Source of the DNA: Tetrapyrgos nigripes
Taxonomy: Eukaryota; Basidiomycota; Agaricomycetes; Agaricales; Campanellaceae
Reading direction: 5' to 3'
NCBI GenBank assembly: GCA_013368315.1
Contig: JAACJM010000043.1
Span: forward strand, 310,001 to 374,000
Length of the DNA: 64,000 nucleotides
Positions 12,000 to 22,560 of this stretch are shown piece after piece. Position numbers and translations under genes: made by a program. Position 1 is the first letter of the stretch. The number at the start of each line of letters is the position of its first letter. The notes under the pieces were generated by a model that had not been told where the DNA came from, did not search any database, and saw nothing but the letters and a program-made list of their open reading frames with translations.

Positions 12000-13970
12000 T
12001 TCCAGATTCTGGCTGTCCTGTCTGTAGATCCTAACACTACATTTCTGCCATCTAATGAGAAGGCCACTGACTGCACCCAATTTGTATGCCCTTGCAGAGG
12101 CTTTCCAACCTGCTGGCAAGTCTGCATATCCCATATTCTGATATTTCAGTCACTAGATTCTAATGCCACATGCCTACTGTCTGGTGAGAATGTAACTGAC
12201 CATACCCCTATCAGAGACACTCCTACCTGCTGATAAGTCTGCATATCCCATATTCTGATAGTTTGATCAAGAGATCCTGACACCACATGTCTGCCATCTG
12301 GTGAGAAGGCCACTGACAGGACTGAACCTGTGTGGCCTTTGAGAGGGCCTCCAACCTGCTGGCAAGTCTGCATATCCCATATTCTGATAGTCATGTCAGT
12401 AGATCCTGACACCACATGTCAGCCATTTGGTGAGCAGGCCACTGACCGCACCCAATCTGTGACCTTGTAGGGGCTCTCCAACCTGTTGGTAAGTCCGCAT
12501 ATCCCATATTCTGATACTCCTATCACCATATCCTGACACCATGTATCTGCCATCTGGTGAGAAGGCCACTAAATGCAGCCAATTTGTGTGGCCTTCCAGA
12601 GGCACTCCAACTTGCTGCCAAGTCTGTATATCCCATATTCTGATAGTGCTGTCATGAGATCCTGACACAATATGTCTGCCATCTGGTGAGAAAGCCACTA
12701 GCTGCACTCTACCTGTGTGGCCTTTCAGAGGCACTCCAAATATCCCATATTCTGATAGTTCTGTCATTAGATCCTGACACCACATGTCTGCCACCTGGTG
12801 AGAAGGCCACAGAATTGACTTCATCAGTGTGGCCTTCCAGAATATCTGCATATCACATATTCTGATAGTTTTGTCACAAGATGCTGACACCACATGTCTG
12901 CCATCTGGTGAGAAGGCCACTGACCACACCCAATCTGTGTGGTGTTCCAGAGGTCTTCCAGCCTGCTGGGAGGTCTGCATATCCCATATTCTGATAGTTT
13001 TGTCCTGGGATCCTGACACAATGTGTCTGCCATCTGGTGAGAAGGCTACTGACAGCACTCCCTCTGTGTGGCCTCGCAGAGGCTCTCCAACCTGCTTGTT
13101 GGTCTGGATATCCCATATTCTGATAGTTTTGTCATAAGATCCTGACACCACATGTCTGCCATCTATTGAGAAGGCCACTGAGTGCACCAAATGTGTATGC
13201 CCTTGCAGAGGCTTTCCAACCTGCTGGCAAGTCTGCATATCCCATATTCTGATAGTTTTGTCATTAGATCCTGACACCACATGTCTACCATTTGGTGAGA
13301 CACTGGGTGCAAACACTTGTAATTCCTTGGATATACAGAGGAATTACATAAGACTTACACTGGTACACTCAAAATGTAAGTCCACTTGACTTACTGAAGT
13401 ATTACCAGAGACCAAGAAAAATAGAACAATTATATATGACTATTGTAAGGCATGAAGTCTCACAGTGGTCCTTGGTAATACTTTAGTAAGTCAAGTGGAC
13501 TTACATATTGAGTGTACCAGTGTAAGTCTTGTGTAATTCCTCTGTATATCCAAGGAATTACAAGTGTTTGCACCCAGTGAGAAGGCCACTGACTGCACAC
13601 AATCTGTGTGGCCTTTTATAGGCTCTCCAACCTGCTGGGAGGTCTGTATATCCCATATTCTGATAGTCCTGTCCCAAGATCCTGACACAATGTATCTGCC
13701 ATCTGGTGAGAAGGCCACTGACTGCACTGTATCATTGTGGTCTTTTAGAGGCTCCCCAACTTGCTGGCAAGTCTGCATATCCCATATTCTGATAGTCCTG
13801 TCTTCGGATCCTGACACTATGTGCCTGCCATCTGTTGAGAAGGCCACTGACTCCACTGAACGATTGTGGCCTTTTAGAGGCTCCCCAACTTGCTGGCAAG
13901 TCTGCATATCCCATATTCTGATAATTCTGACATTAGCTCCTGACACAATATATCTTCCATCAGGAGAATA
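12000..13970 (-). repeat. WD40 repeat array, 129-bp units
   Basis: About 14 repeats of 43 codons. The line for TIRIWDMQT recurs at about 12130, 12245, 12372, 12500, 12630, 12745, 12850, 12980, 13110, 13240, 13650, 13780 and 13910, mostly at 128-130 bp spacing. Two intervals are shorter (119 and 104 bp, around 12745-12850), which is where one repeat is read out of frame and then returns to frame. Units are very alike at DNA level, as expected from recent unequal exchange or conversion. Confidence 0.9.
13301..13579. mobile_element. CACTG-ended MITE (279 bp) inside the WD40 array
   Basis: The element is a near-perfect inverted repeat over about 110 bases at each end, beginning CACTGGGTGCAAAC and ending with its complement. 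The 3-bp sequence AGA precedes it (13298-13300) and follows it (13580-13582), and the uninterrupted WD40 consensus is restored when the element and one AGA are removed. CACTG ends with a 3-bp duplication fit a non-autonomous CMC (CACTA/Plavaka-type) element. It has no coding capacity. Confidence 0.9.
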
Positions 13971-16135
13971 TGCAACACTATTCACTTGGCTTGGTGTTGA
14001 TATAACCCTTGGTATAGTTTTCCATCTTTGTTCCCCAATTTTGATTGTATTTCTAATATATTTTTGAAAGTTCTTCACTGTCTTAAATGCAGGTGGTACC
14101 ATTGGAAATATTGAGAGATAAATATGTGGTGTACTTTCAGACAATATGATTCCAAAAGTATCTACTATCCAGTGAATATCTTGCACCCATGTCTTTAAAT
14201 ATTTGTTCTTCTTTAAACTTGAGTAAATGTTCTTTCTAGTATGTAGTATAACAATCTTACCTTTTGGCCATTTCCCCATTCCAATATATCCTCAAGACAT
14301 CCTTTCAAAGAAAAGGATTTTCCCATCAAACTCATATATTCCACCCAAAAGATCACCTGTTTACTTCTTATGAAATTTGTCATAGTTGACTGCATTGTGT
14401 TTCCTGTAGATTTGACTTCTGCCTCCTTCATGTGTTTAGTCCAACCAGAACAACTGTATCTCAACTCAGGTGAGATATTTTGGTTCACTCTGTCTTCTAT
14501 TGTTGGATCCTTTACTGCCTTATTCTTGAGAAAAGAGCTCTCCAAGTGACACATATTGAATCTAAGCTCCTTTCTCATAATCTCCAAACATGCACCAGTC
14601 AATTGCAAATGGGCAACCTTTAGATGGATGTTGAATCCATTCTCTGGAGTCAAAAGAAATTCTCCAAATGACACATGATAGTACAGTTTGCCATCCCTAT
14701 CATATACTAGTGCTGATAGTTGGCTGATTACAGCACTAGTTACCCCAGGAGATAAGCCAGTTTCTGATGTTCCAAGCATCTTGCCCAGCATCTCTAATGA
14801 GATGGGTTCAGTTACTGTCAAGATTGTGCTCATTACAGTTTTGAAATATTCTAGATTATCTGGATCAGAAAATAACTCTTTCAGAACTGTCTCATATAGC
14901 AGATACAATTGATATGGTTGATTTTGATTGCTGCTTTGTCTTTGTAGACCAATTATCTGCCTCAACCTCTTTTCTGTATCCATTCCTTTTTCAATAAATG
15001 TAAGAGCAGTAGTAATCCACATAAAAAGGCCATTTGCTCTCTGAAGCAAGATCTTGATATCATCCTCAGATATTGCTGGTAGCTTATACAAAATAAGTCT
15101 TCTCAGGTCATGGCTGGTACTGATGTAACCAGTGAGATTTGCTTGTTTGACAGTAGAATCATCAAGCAATATATTAGCAATTTCTCTGTTTGGTCTGCTA
15201 GTCACCACCAGTTTAAGCCACGAAAGTTGGCTGAAGACCATCTTGAAATGGCTCGGCAAACATGTACAATCCAATGCTGACCCCCATTCATCCAGCCCAT
15301 CCAGGATAATAACTATTTTTCCAGAAACTCTGATATCATTCAGGAGTGAAGGCTTCAAAAACCTCTCCACTTGCTCAGAAAGTGGAATTTCAGTGCCTCT
15401 GAGTGAAAAATCCTTGAAAATATGAGAGATTTTCTGTCCATACTCTGTAACCACTAGTGCCAAATGATAGCAAATAGTTGGGACCAAATTAGAGATGTTA
15501 CTGGTCTCCTATCCTTTCACACAGTGAAATGTTAATGCAAGTGTGATCTCTTCTTCTATATCTCTGATTTTGGAAGCAAGTGAAACTGCTATAGCACTTT
15601 ACCTGTACCAGCAATTCCATAAATCCAAGCAACAGAGGTGGTGTCTTCAATAATCCAGTTGCACAGATCCTGCAAGATCTCAACTCTGGTTTCTGCCAAG
15701 CTGGATTAGTGATTGGATTCAATTTCTCCTTCAATTCCTTAAGTATTTCTGCATTTCCATTGGCTGGTACTGTGTAAGTTTGAGAAAATAAATATAAAAA
15801 TACAAGTCAATTTAGTACTTACCACCAAAATTATTCTGAATAAAGTCTCTTCCAACATTGCTGATTGTCACTCCTGTCATAGTGAAATTTGATGCATTTG
15901 AAAACATGCTTTGGGAAATAGTGGTTTGTTCTATTTGGGACAGAACCAAAATTAGTTGCTCATATATTGTGTAGTTTTCATTTTTTGGCTAGCCCTTACC
16001 TCCTGTGTTTGAGTTTTCTTGAATTTGTCTCTGACCACCGTAGTTGTTTCTGGATTGATTTCCAATGTGGTGCCCAGTGGTACTGTTTCCTTGTTGAGGG
16101 TCATTTTCATCCTCTGAGGACTCACAGTAAATCAT

Positions 16136-17738
16136 GATGCCACGAGGATTCCAACAACGATGAGCACAAGCACAAACGAAGGAAAGTGTCCAATACACGT
16201 GAACCCGTCTTGATTGGCTCCGCGAAAGACCAACTTTGCCTCGCGTTGGCTCTAATTTAAATTTTGGTCAAACTGCATCAATGATCCCATCACTCGCTGC
16301 GAGCTTCTTTGACAAAGTCACCTGACTTGGACAGAACTTACTTCCTATATTATTTCATACGCTCGTTACTTCCTATTTCTTAGTAGTTTTGTATGATCCG
16401 GACTTACAGTATTTATACTTTGTACTTGATTCGTAGTTCCTTAGCCGAATCAACTCAAACATTACTGCTCATAGTCTTGTCTTAAGGCGCCTGGCTATAT
16501 TTTCTTCTCTTAGCCTGGTCCCTTACAAGGAAGATGAAAGCTTTTACCTTTAAGATGTCAAAGAGGAGGAGGAAGAGTAACATCGAGTTATCCCCGGGCC
16601 TGAACACCAAGCCGTCCTCGTCTCCAGACCCTTCATCTGCTTAAACTCAGCTTTAACATGACTCGAGTCTCGGAGAGACACCGTGCGCCGCGGTTCAACA
16701 ATCCTTCAGAATATGGAAGCGTTGGCAAGAGAGACTTGGAGGACATTGCTGGCAGAGTACCGAGTTTGCAGTCAGAATTGCTCCGAATCCTGTAATACTA
16801 AGTACACGCATTATTTGTAAACGGCCAGAATGAGAGAGCAGCAGAGCTTGCTATAGATTGCGAACCAAGTCCCATAACGGCAACGAAAACATGTATTTCC
16901 AGACCGAAAACGCATCGCCGAATACAAGACTACAAAATTCCAAGTTGGGAAGAACAGAGTCCACTGCAAGCAGGTGCGCGAATCTAAAACTGCCTCGATG
17001 ATGGTGTTCGGCGATCCTGGACTGACGAAACCCACCCTGAATCTACTCGCTGACGTAAAGTCGTTGACCATGGCGTACAACTGACTAGTACTGACTACCG
17101 TAGTCTCGGTACCAGACTGACTACGCAGAATTATTTCGTCCCAAAAAGGAACCTTTGCCAAGTGGTTTGACCGACTTTTCATCAAACCTTGCAAAAGAGT
17201 GGTTCGAGTCTAACGCAAAGTATACTATTTGCAGGCGGACGGTTAAATAGATGATAAAGTGGTGGAGAAGAACGAAAAATGGAAGGAAAGAGAGAGAGGA
17301 AGAGAAAGAGATGAGGAAATGTCCAAACTGACTGTTCCAGCGGAAATTGACCAAGATACACTTAGTAGTGATTGATCAGATGAGCGACCCGGATTTCGAG
17401 TTGCATAGATTGCATCGATCTGTCGCATGTGAAGTTATTTGGACCTTCAATGAAGATTACCAGCTTCAACGAAGATTAAGACAAAGTACAAGGATCAAGA
17501 AAGCAGGTACTTATCACTACGCAAGTAGAATTATATACAACCAGTTGAACATATGAATGATATTAAGCGTAGGTACATACATATTCGATTCAGATCTAAT
17601 GTACATTTCAGTGGCCATGCCAGATTCGGGATATTCGCGGCTTGCAAAAAAATCTCGAGTTTGACTTTGACTCCCTCGTCATCTTGTGGTCGACAATGAG
17701 GAGGATCCCAATCTAGTCGTCTCATCTCGTCTCGCCTC
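16136..17738. other. Intergenic region without a recognisable gene
   Basis: It lies between the start of the NLR-like pseudogene and the end of RPL22. Short open frames exist (for example 16811-17194 minus) but show no family resemblance or intron structure. The part from about 17560 to 17738 is probably the RPL22 3' untranslated region. Confidence 0.4.
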
Positions 17739-19008
17739 CTAATCATCCTCCTCCTCTTGTTCATCGTCGTCCCTGTGAATCAAAAATCAAGAATTCGAAT
17801 CAGTAACTTAATCGCCAATCGCCGATCGCCATTGACCCATAAAACTCAGGCCGTACAAGAAAAGAAAAGAAAAGACAAAAAGATAAAGAAAAAGAAAAAG
17901 ACACATACATCATCCCCTTTCTAAACCTCAACTGGTACGTATCTTTTGCAATCGAGATTACACGTACACCTCCTCTAGTTCCTTGTTTCTTCAGGAATTT
18001 CTTAGTCAGATATTTGAGGTATCGTTTCGAAAAGTGGATTGTGGTGGCGATAGTTATTTTATCGGATTTAGCTGTTTGGAGGAGGGGAGAAGAGAGTTAA
18101 CGTTAACGTTAGTGAGTGGCCGAGAAGTTAACGACAGATCGGATTAAGAAGGACGGAGAGCGTTGGTAAACTAAGATGAATGGTATGGTAAAGAGGAGAA
18201 GAAGCTTGATGAATCCGACGCGTACCACGAAACAGAAAAATGAAATCGAACCGGCGCTCGATCAATGTGAGAAAGAAATGAAAGCCACAATGTAGAAGAA
18301 ATATTTCTTAGAAACAGAGCTATCATCACCATCTCGCGTCTCGTCCTGGTACATGCGCATACGCGAATGAATAGAAAGAAGAAAGAATTTGAAAGAAATG
18401 AGATGAATCATGATGGGACCGTGACGAAGATGGGCAGCTCCCGCGCCGTCGATGCGTCAGGCCACGCGTAAGTTACCGTAGAATAGGATAGTCGGAGAAT
18501 GCAGGAGAAGGTGGACAAGCATGATCACCGACCACGACCACGATCACAAAAACCGAAGAAATCACGCCAAAGAAAAACAACGAAGACAGCACGGCATCCT
18601 CAATAACATACAAAACGTAAAAAAAAAAAAAGCAATTGCAAGAAAGGAACAACTCGCAAAGAAACGAAACGTACCATCCCTAACAATCTTCACACTATCC
18701 CCAAGCTGACCAGGCTTCTCATCGACTTTGATATAATCGTGTAAAAACTTTTCATAGAGGTCCGCATCGAAAACTTTATAAGCGAGGGGGATGGAGTAGT
18801 CAATGATGAATTTGTGGAGGGGTTTTGAGTGACTTTGTTTGCCTGGGGCAGGGGTGGATTTGGTGATGGTCTTGGACTAAGGGAGTGCGTGTAGGAGAGG
18901 AAGGAAAGGGAGAGATACAGTAGAGTGAGTGAGGGAAGAGACAAAGGACGCGTCAACCTCGGTGACGGACGCGACAAGAGCAAAGAACAATTAAGTACTA
19001 CTCACCAT
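17739..19008 (-). CDS. RPL22: 60S ribosomal protein L22 (eL22)
   Basis: Structural protein of the large ribosomal subunit. Four exons are read: 19006-19008 (the ATG alone), 18675-18876, 17909-18071 and 17739-17772, giving 133 residues. Family hallmarks are HKFIIDYS, EKFLHDYIKVD, PGQLGDSVKIVRD, then ITIATTIHFSKRYLKYLTKKFLKK and the acidic tail DDDEQEEEDD. All introns have GT-AG ends and keep frame. The intron after the lone ATG codon is 129 bp, the next is about 600 bp and contains the polypurine tract near 18620. An intron close to the start codon is common in fungal ribosomal protein genes. Confidence 0.95.
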
Positions 19009-19350
19009 GATGAACGATGGTTGAACTGAGAACGCTTACGACACGGACGGTTGGGTTCTGGGTTCTGGGTGACGGTGGTGGGTAAGAATGAAAGATCAAA
19101 GAAAGAGAAGAGCAGATATTCAAACTGCGATGCGGAGATGGAAATTTAACTTCGAGGCACGTACGATACGTGTCGCGTATCTTTCAAAGAACAATGTCAA
19201 AAATGGAAGCACTGTGGAGGATCAAACGGTAACACAGTCAATGCTCGTCAAGGAAAGATGGGCAGGTCGGTACACAGTCGTACAGGAGGAACCGTTCAAC
19301 ATATGCCAGACCAGCACATGAGGCAAAAAGGCCACGTCCTGATACATTCA

Positions 19351-19432
19351 TGCCCACTGGCTGGATTGAACAACCGACCTCACCATTTACGTAATCTACG
19401 AGTGGCGCGCTCTACCACTGAGCTAAGCGGGC
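19351..19432 (-). tRNA. tRNA-Thr (anticodon CGU) with a 10-nt intron
   Basis: The minus strand folds into a complete cloverleaf: acceptor GCCCGCT with AGTGGGC, D arm GCTCAGTGGTAGAGC, anticodon stem CGCCA with TGGTG, T arm GGTTG-TTCAATC-CAGCC. The anticodon loop reads CTCGTA followed by about ten extra bases and then A, so a short intron sits after position 37, the canonical place. The anticodon is CGT (threonine). Confidence 0.92.
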
Positions 19433-19556
19433 AGACAATGTATATGCCTCAAAATCTTGTCTACCTATGTACCTCGAGGTCCTTCCGAGTTGACGGAGTT
19501 ACTAATTTCGACTCCGTTGGTATGTAGGCTATAACGACATATGTAGCAACCGTTAC

Positions 19557-20719
19557 TAGTGTTGCCGGAAGCCAAGGTAGCTCGCACCTTGAGGTGCCTT
19601 AAGGTCCCGGTTTGGATGCCGACGATTGGCACTGCCCAAGGCCTTGAAGGGACTGATTCCCATTCCAGACAGACTGACAATCACTCTCCCCAGCTCCGAA
19701 TTACTAGATGTATGCTTCAACATGTTCTCTCTCTCCTGGCCGGAGTGGCACAGTTTGAGTCAGTTTCCGTCTCCGAGTCAGACTCTGGACGTCAATCAAT
19801 AGGGTGTTTCACGCGGACGTTTTTTGGCGTTTTTTAAAGCGTTTTTTCAGTCGTTTTTTGATTGTTTCTTCGTTGAAAAAAGGTCCGAAAAACACCCAAA
19901 AAATGACAGCGCGTGAAACCCTCAACGCGTCCTCTTTTCACGTCTGGTCAATTGTTCGTACATAAGGATATTCGGTCCTTCTAGTATGGCGTCCTGGTGC
20001 ATGACCTCGATCAGCAGACAATGTCCTCCAGAGTGTTTTCCTTGGCTGAGTCTGGGAAGATGATGGCGTAGGTAGAATCTTTATCTTTCTGAAGGTGTCA
20101 AACGTACGCGTACGCTCACAGCGGCGGCGTCGGCGAACGTCGGAGGTGACGGAGGGTGTCGGGCAAGCTCAGCGTATGGGGTGCTTACGAACTCCATATG
20201 ACCCACGATAAGAGGACTGGAAAACAGAGCGAAAAACGAGTCTTCAAAAAACTTTTTTGCAAAAGCAGGGTCAGAGCCGCTTTTGCAAACTTGAAAAAAC
20301 GACTAGTTTTTTCGAAAAGTGGGATTTCAGACGGATCGAAAAATGATCAAAAAACGACATCAAAAAACGGCTGAAAATACCAAAAAACGCCCGCGTGAAA
20401 CACCCTAATGAGGACGACGTCTTTGTGTTGGAATCGATAGGAGTGGTCTTTGCCGGTCAGGACTGGAGCCGGTCTCAGTCACAGAGTCATCTGAGTTTAC
20501 GGGTTGGGCCATGGAGGATTTGGGGTTACAAAGAAGTCTGCTTTTACTGAGCTATGTACATACTACAGTCTACCGCTTCACCTAATAGTGTGACAGAGCC
20601 TCTTTCTTTTTCCGGTTGTCATCCTTGAGGAGCCTTAAGCAAAAGCCGCCTTGAGGCAACTCAAGGCCGATCCGTTCGGGAACTTCAGGTCGCCTTGACC
20701 TTGGCTTCCGGCAACACTA
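19557..20719. mobile_element. Non-autonomous hAT-type element (1163 bp)
   Basis: The ends read TAGTGTTGCCGGAAGCCAAG and its exact inverse, and an 8-bp sequence ACCGTTAC flanks both sides (19549-19556 and 20720-20727). A TAGTG end with an 8-bp duplication is the hAT pattern. No transposase frame is present. A second palindromic element lies inside it. Confidence 0.88.
19801..20406. mobile_element. Palindromic element nested in the hAT-type element
   Basis: The ends AGGGTGTTTCACGCGG and the inverse of AGGGTGTTTCACGCGG match closely. Many copies of CGTTTTTT or its complement fill the subterminal parts. The flanks fit either a 3-bp AAT duplication or a TA duplication, so the superfamily is undecided. 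A third inverse match (CGCGTGAAACCCT) at about 19909-19921 forms a smaller hairpin with the left end, which suggests a composite or a rearranged copy. Confidence 0.75.
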
Positions 20720-21289
20720 ACCGTTACCGCAACTCATTTAACGCGATTTGCTCCATTTGTTATGTATCTCAACGACAGCGGGGACGAGTATGTACATTTT
20801 TATCGGGCATTTTTGAACTTTCGAATATTTGCACAATGGCCGGATTACTCCATATGGGACCATTTTGTATGCCGAACTTCTATAAGGAGTAGCTCCGGCA
20901 CCGGGAGAAAACTTGAGATTTATTCTTATCTAAAAATTTCGTCCAAATATGCACTCATCCCTGCCGTGTTAACACAATTGTCGTCGTCGTCATGACTCGT
21001 TGTCAATGTTTTTGTCGTTGTCATCTCCATCGCTTCATATGTAACAGCAATCTAACAACGATATGTCCTCAAATAACTATGATTAACGTTGGCACTTGGC
21101 ACTGGACCACACCCTGGACCACTGGCAGCCTCAAAAGGACGGTTCATTGGTTTCACTCCCTACCTTTCTGCATTCCGTAGCACTACGCATCCAAGCCGCT
21201 AAAGCACTACTCAGGCTGCATACTACACAATCCCCTTCAACCGTCCTATCCCAACCACCCTACCACCTATCACCTACCAATCACCAACC

Positions 21290-22560
21290 ATGCCTTCCCT
21301 CCTCACCTCTCCCCGCCCCAAAACCCCCGAGCTCAAAACCCGCAACGTCTCATACTCCTGGCTCGGGTACCCCGTCAAAGAGATCCAATCCACCAAAATG
21401 AACAGGTTTATACATAATAGGAGTAGGCTCTCGTTGGTTATTTGGTCGGGGTCCCCGTCTCCCTCGTTGTCGGAGTCGGGGTTAGTGTCGCGGGACGAAG
21501 TTGCAGATGAAGGCAAAGGGGAAGACAATGGCGACTCAGATGAAGTCCTAATCATCGAGCTTCGTTCCGTTCCGGCTCTATCGGGGATGACTGGGAAGAC
21601 AAGGAAGAGGGGGGGTCATAATCGCGGCCATAGTCAAATGAACCATGTGGTGGAATTCTCCCGGTGTTCGAAGAAGACACTAAACCCGTGTATCATGGAA
21701 ACGAGTCAATGGGCCGGAACGACGAGCTGGTCGTTGCTTGCTATTGTACGTCAAGGTGTGTAATGTGTTTGTCGATGTCTTGTTCGGCGTTTTAAACTTA
21801 CGGCACTCTACACTCAACCTGGTTCATCTTCCTTCGCGTCGTCCTTGTGTCCCTTATTCAATATGATGTGTAGCCATCACCCTAACCCTCCGCGGCACCC
21901 CTTACAAAGGGACAACCTTCCATCTGTCCTTTGAAGATAATCAGTCTTTCGTTGAAGAGCTTGCGCAGATTATTACTACAGAGACTCAACCCCAACCCCA
22001 ACCTCGATCCACGTCCCACTCCGACTCCGACTCCGACTCCTCACACACTGGTAGGGAGACCGCGATAACGAAGACGACGAAGACGACGACGAATACGGCT
22101 CTGGCACCCACGAAGATCAAGATTATACGCGACAGAGACGTCCTAGCTGATAGCGTATGGACGTTGAATGCTCCTCCGACTTGTGAGTACTACTCTACAT
22201 ACTTACTTTTTTTACTTCTTTCTTTCTTTCTTTCTTACGCTACTTTTTCTTTTTTTCTTAGTGGCACTTCTATGCGATGCCGTTATCGGCGATGCTCAAG
22301 CTCTGGACGATTAGTATCATGGTTTATTATCACCAGATCACCGCCTTGCCCACTGTTATCGTATTACCGCCTTAGGAGCCCTTGCTATGTACCTGTATAC
22401 GCGTATCAGGTCGCTGTGCATGCGCATACGCATTTTTATTGAAGGCTTCAAGACTCTAGAGGCTGAAGTTGGTCTAGACTTGGCAGCCGGGCTGCTGGGG
22501 CCAGTACCCAGGAGGAGTGAATTTGAATGCGGATTCCGGACTAGCAAAGACGGATGACGG
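21290..22560 (+). CDS. Possible unrecognised gene, structure unclear
   Basis: ATG 21290 opens a frame beginning MPSLLTSPRPKTPELKT, which runs to 21763 with an acidic, serine-rich middle. A second coding-looking segment near 21880-22190 (LRGTPYKGTTFHLSFEDNQ, later VLADSVWTLNAP) and a third near 22260-22550 (ALLCDAVIGDAQALDD, then FIEGFKTLEAEVGLDLAAG) follow behind plausible introns. A TAG stands in the last segment after ALDD unless it is spliced out. I do not recognise the family. It may be a real gene of unknown function or one already decaying. Confidence 0.3.

Larger units (their letters stand above)
11657..16135 (-). pseudogene. NACHT-WD40 (NLR-like) gene, inactivated
   Basis: Fungal NLR-like proteins combine a NACHT nucleotide-binding switch with a ligand-sensing repeat array and act in non-self recognition. 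ATG 16135 opens an N-terminal exon, followed near 15835-15950 by FSNASNFTMTGV, typical of Agaricomycete NWD proteins. The NACHT Walker A reads GIAGTGK near 15600. The NACHT body is at 14230-15487, an intron ends near 14232, and the WD40 array runs from 13970 to 12000. A conserved tail (PPHLRGGFSDLR and onward) ends at 11657. Lesions: about one base missing right after the Walker A lysine; a frame change near 15690; TAG at 15509-15511; a MITE at 13301-13579; a 2-base deletion near 12465; TGA at 12146-12148. Confidence 0.85.

Noticed and set aside
12241..13930. Regular 129-bp spacing considered as a CRISPR-like or satellite array
   Set aside because: The units translate into WD40 repeats in one frame within a larger gene.
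12829..14067. Plus-strand open frames over the WD40 array
   Set aside because: They are antisense shadows of the uniform 129-bp repeats.
14213..14279. Frame change in the NLR-like gene after GNGQK
   Set aside because: A GT-AG intron here joins GNGQK to KNKYLKTWVQD in frame, so it is not a lesion.
17199..17216. T-arm-like string GTGGTTCGAGTCTAAC
   Set aside because: No acceptor, D or anticodon stems could be folded around it.
18690..18983. Open frame of 97 codons on the minus strand
   Set aside because: It is out of frame with the clear RPL22 exon at 18675-18876 and runs into its first intron.
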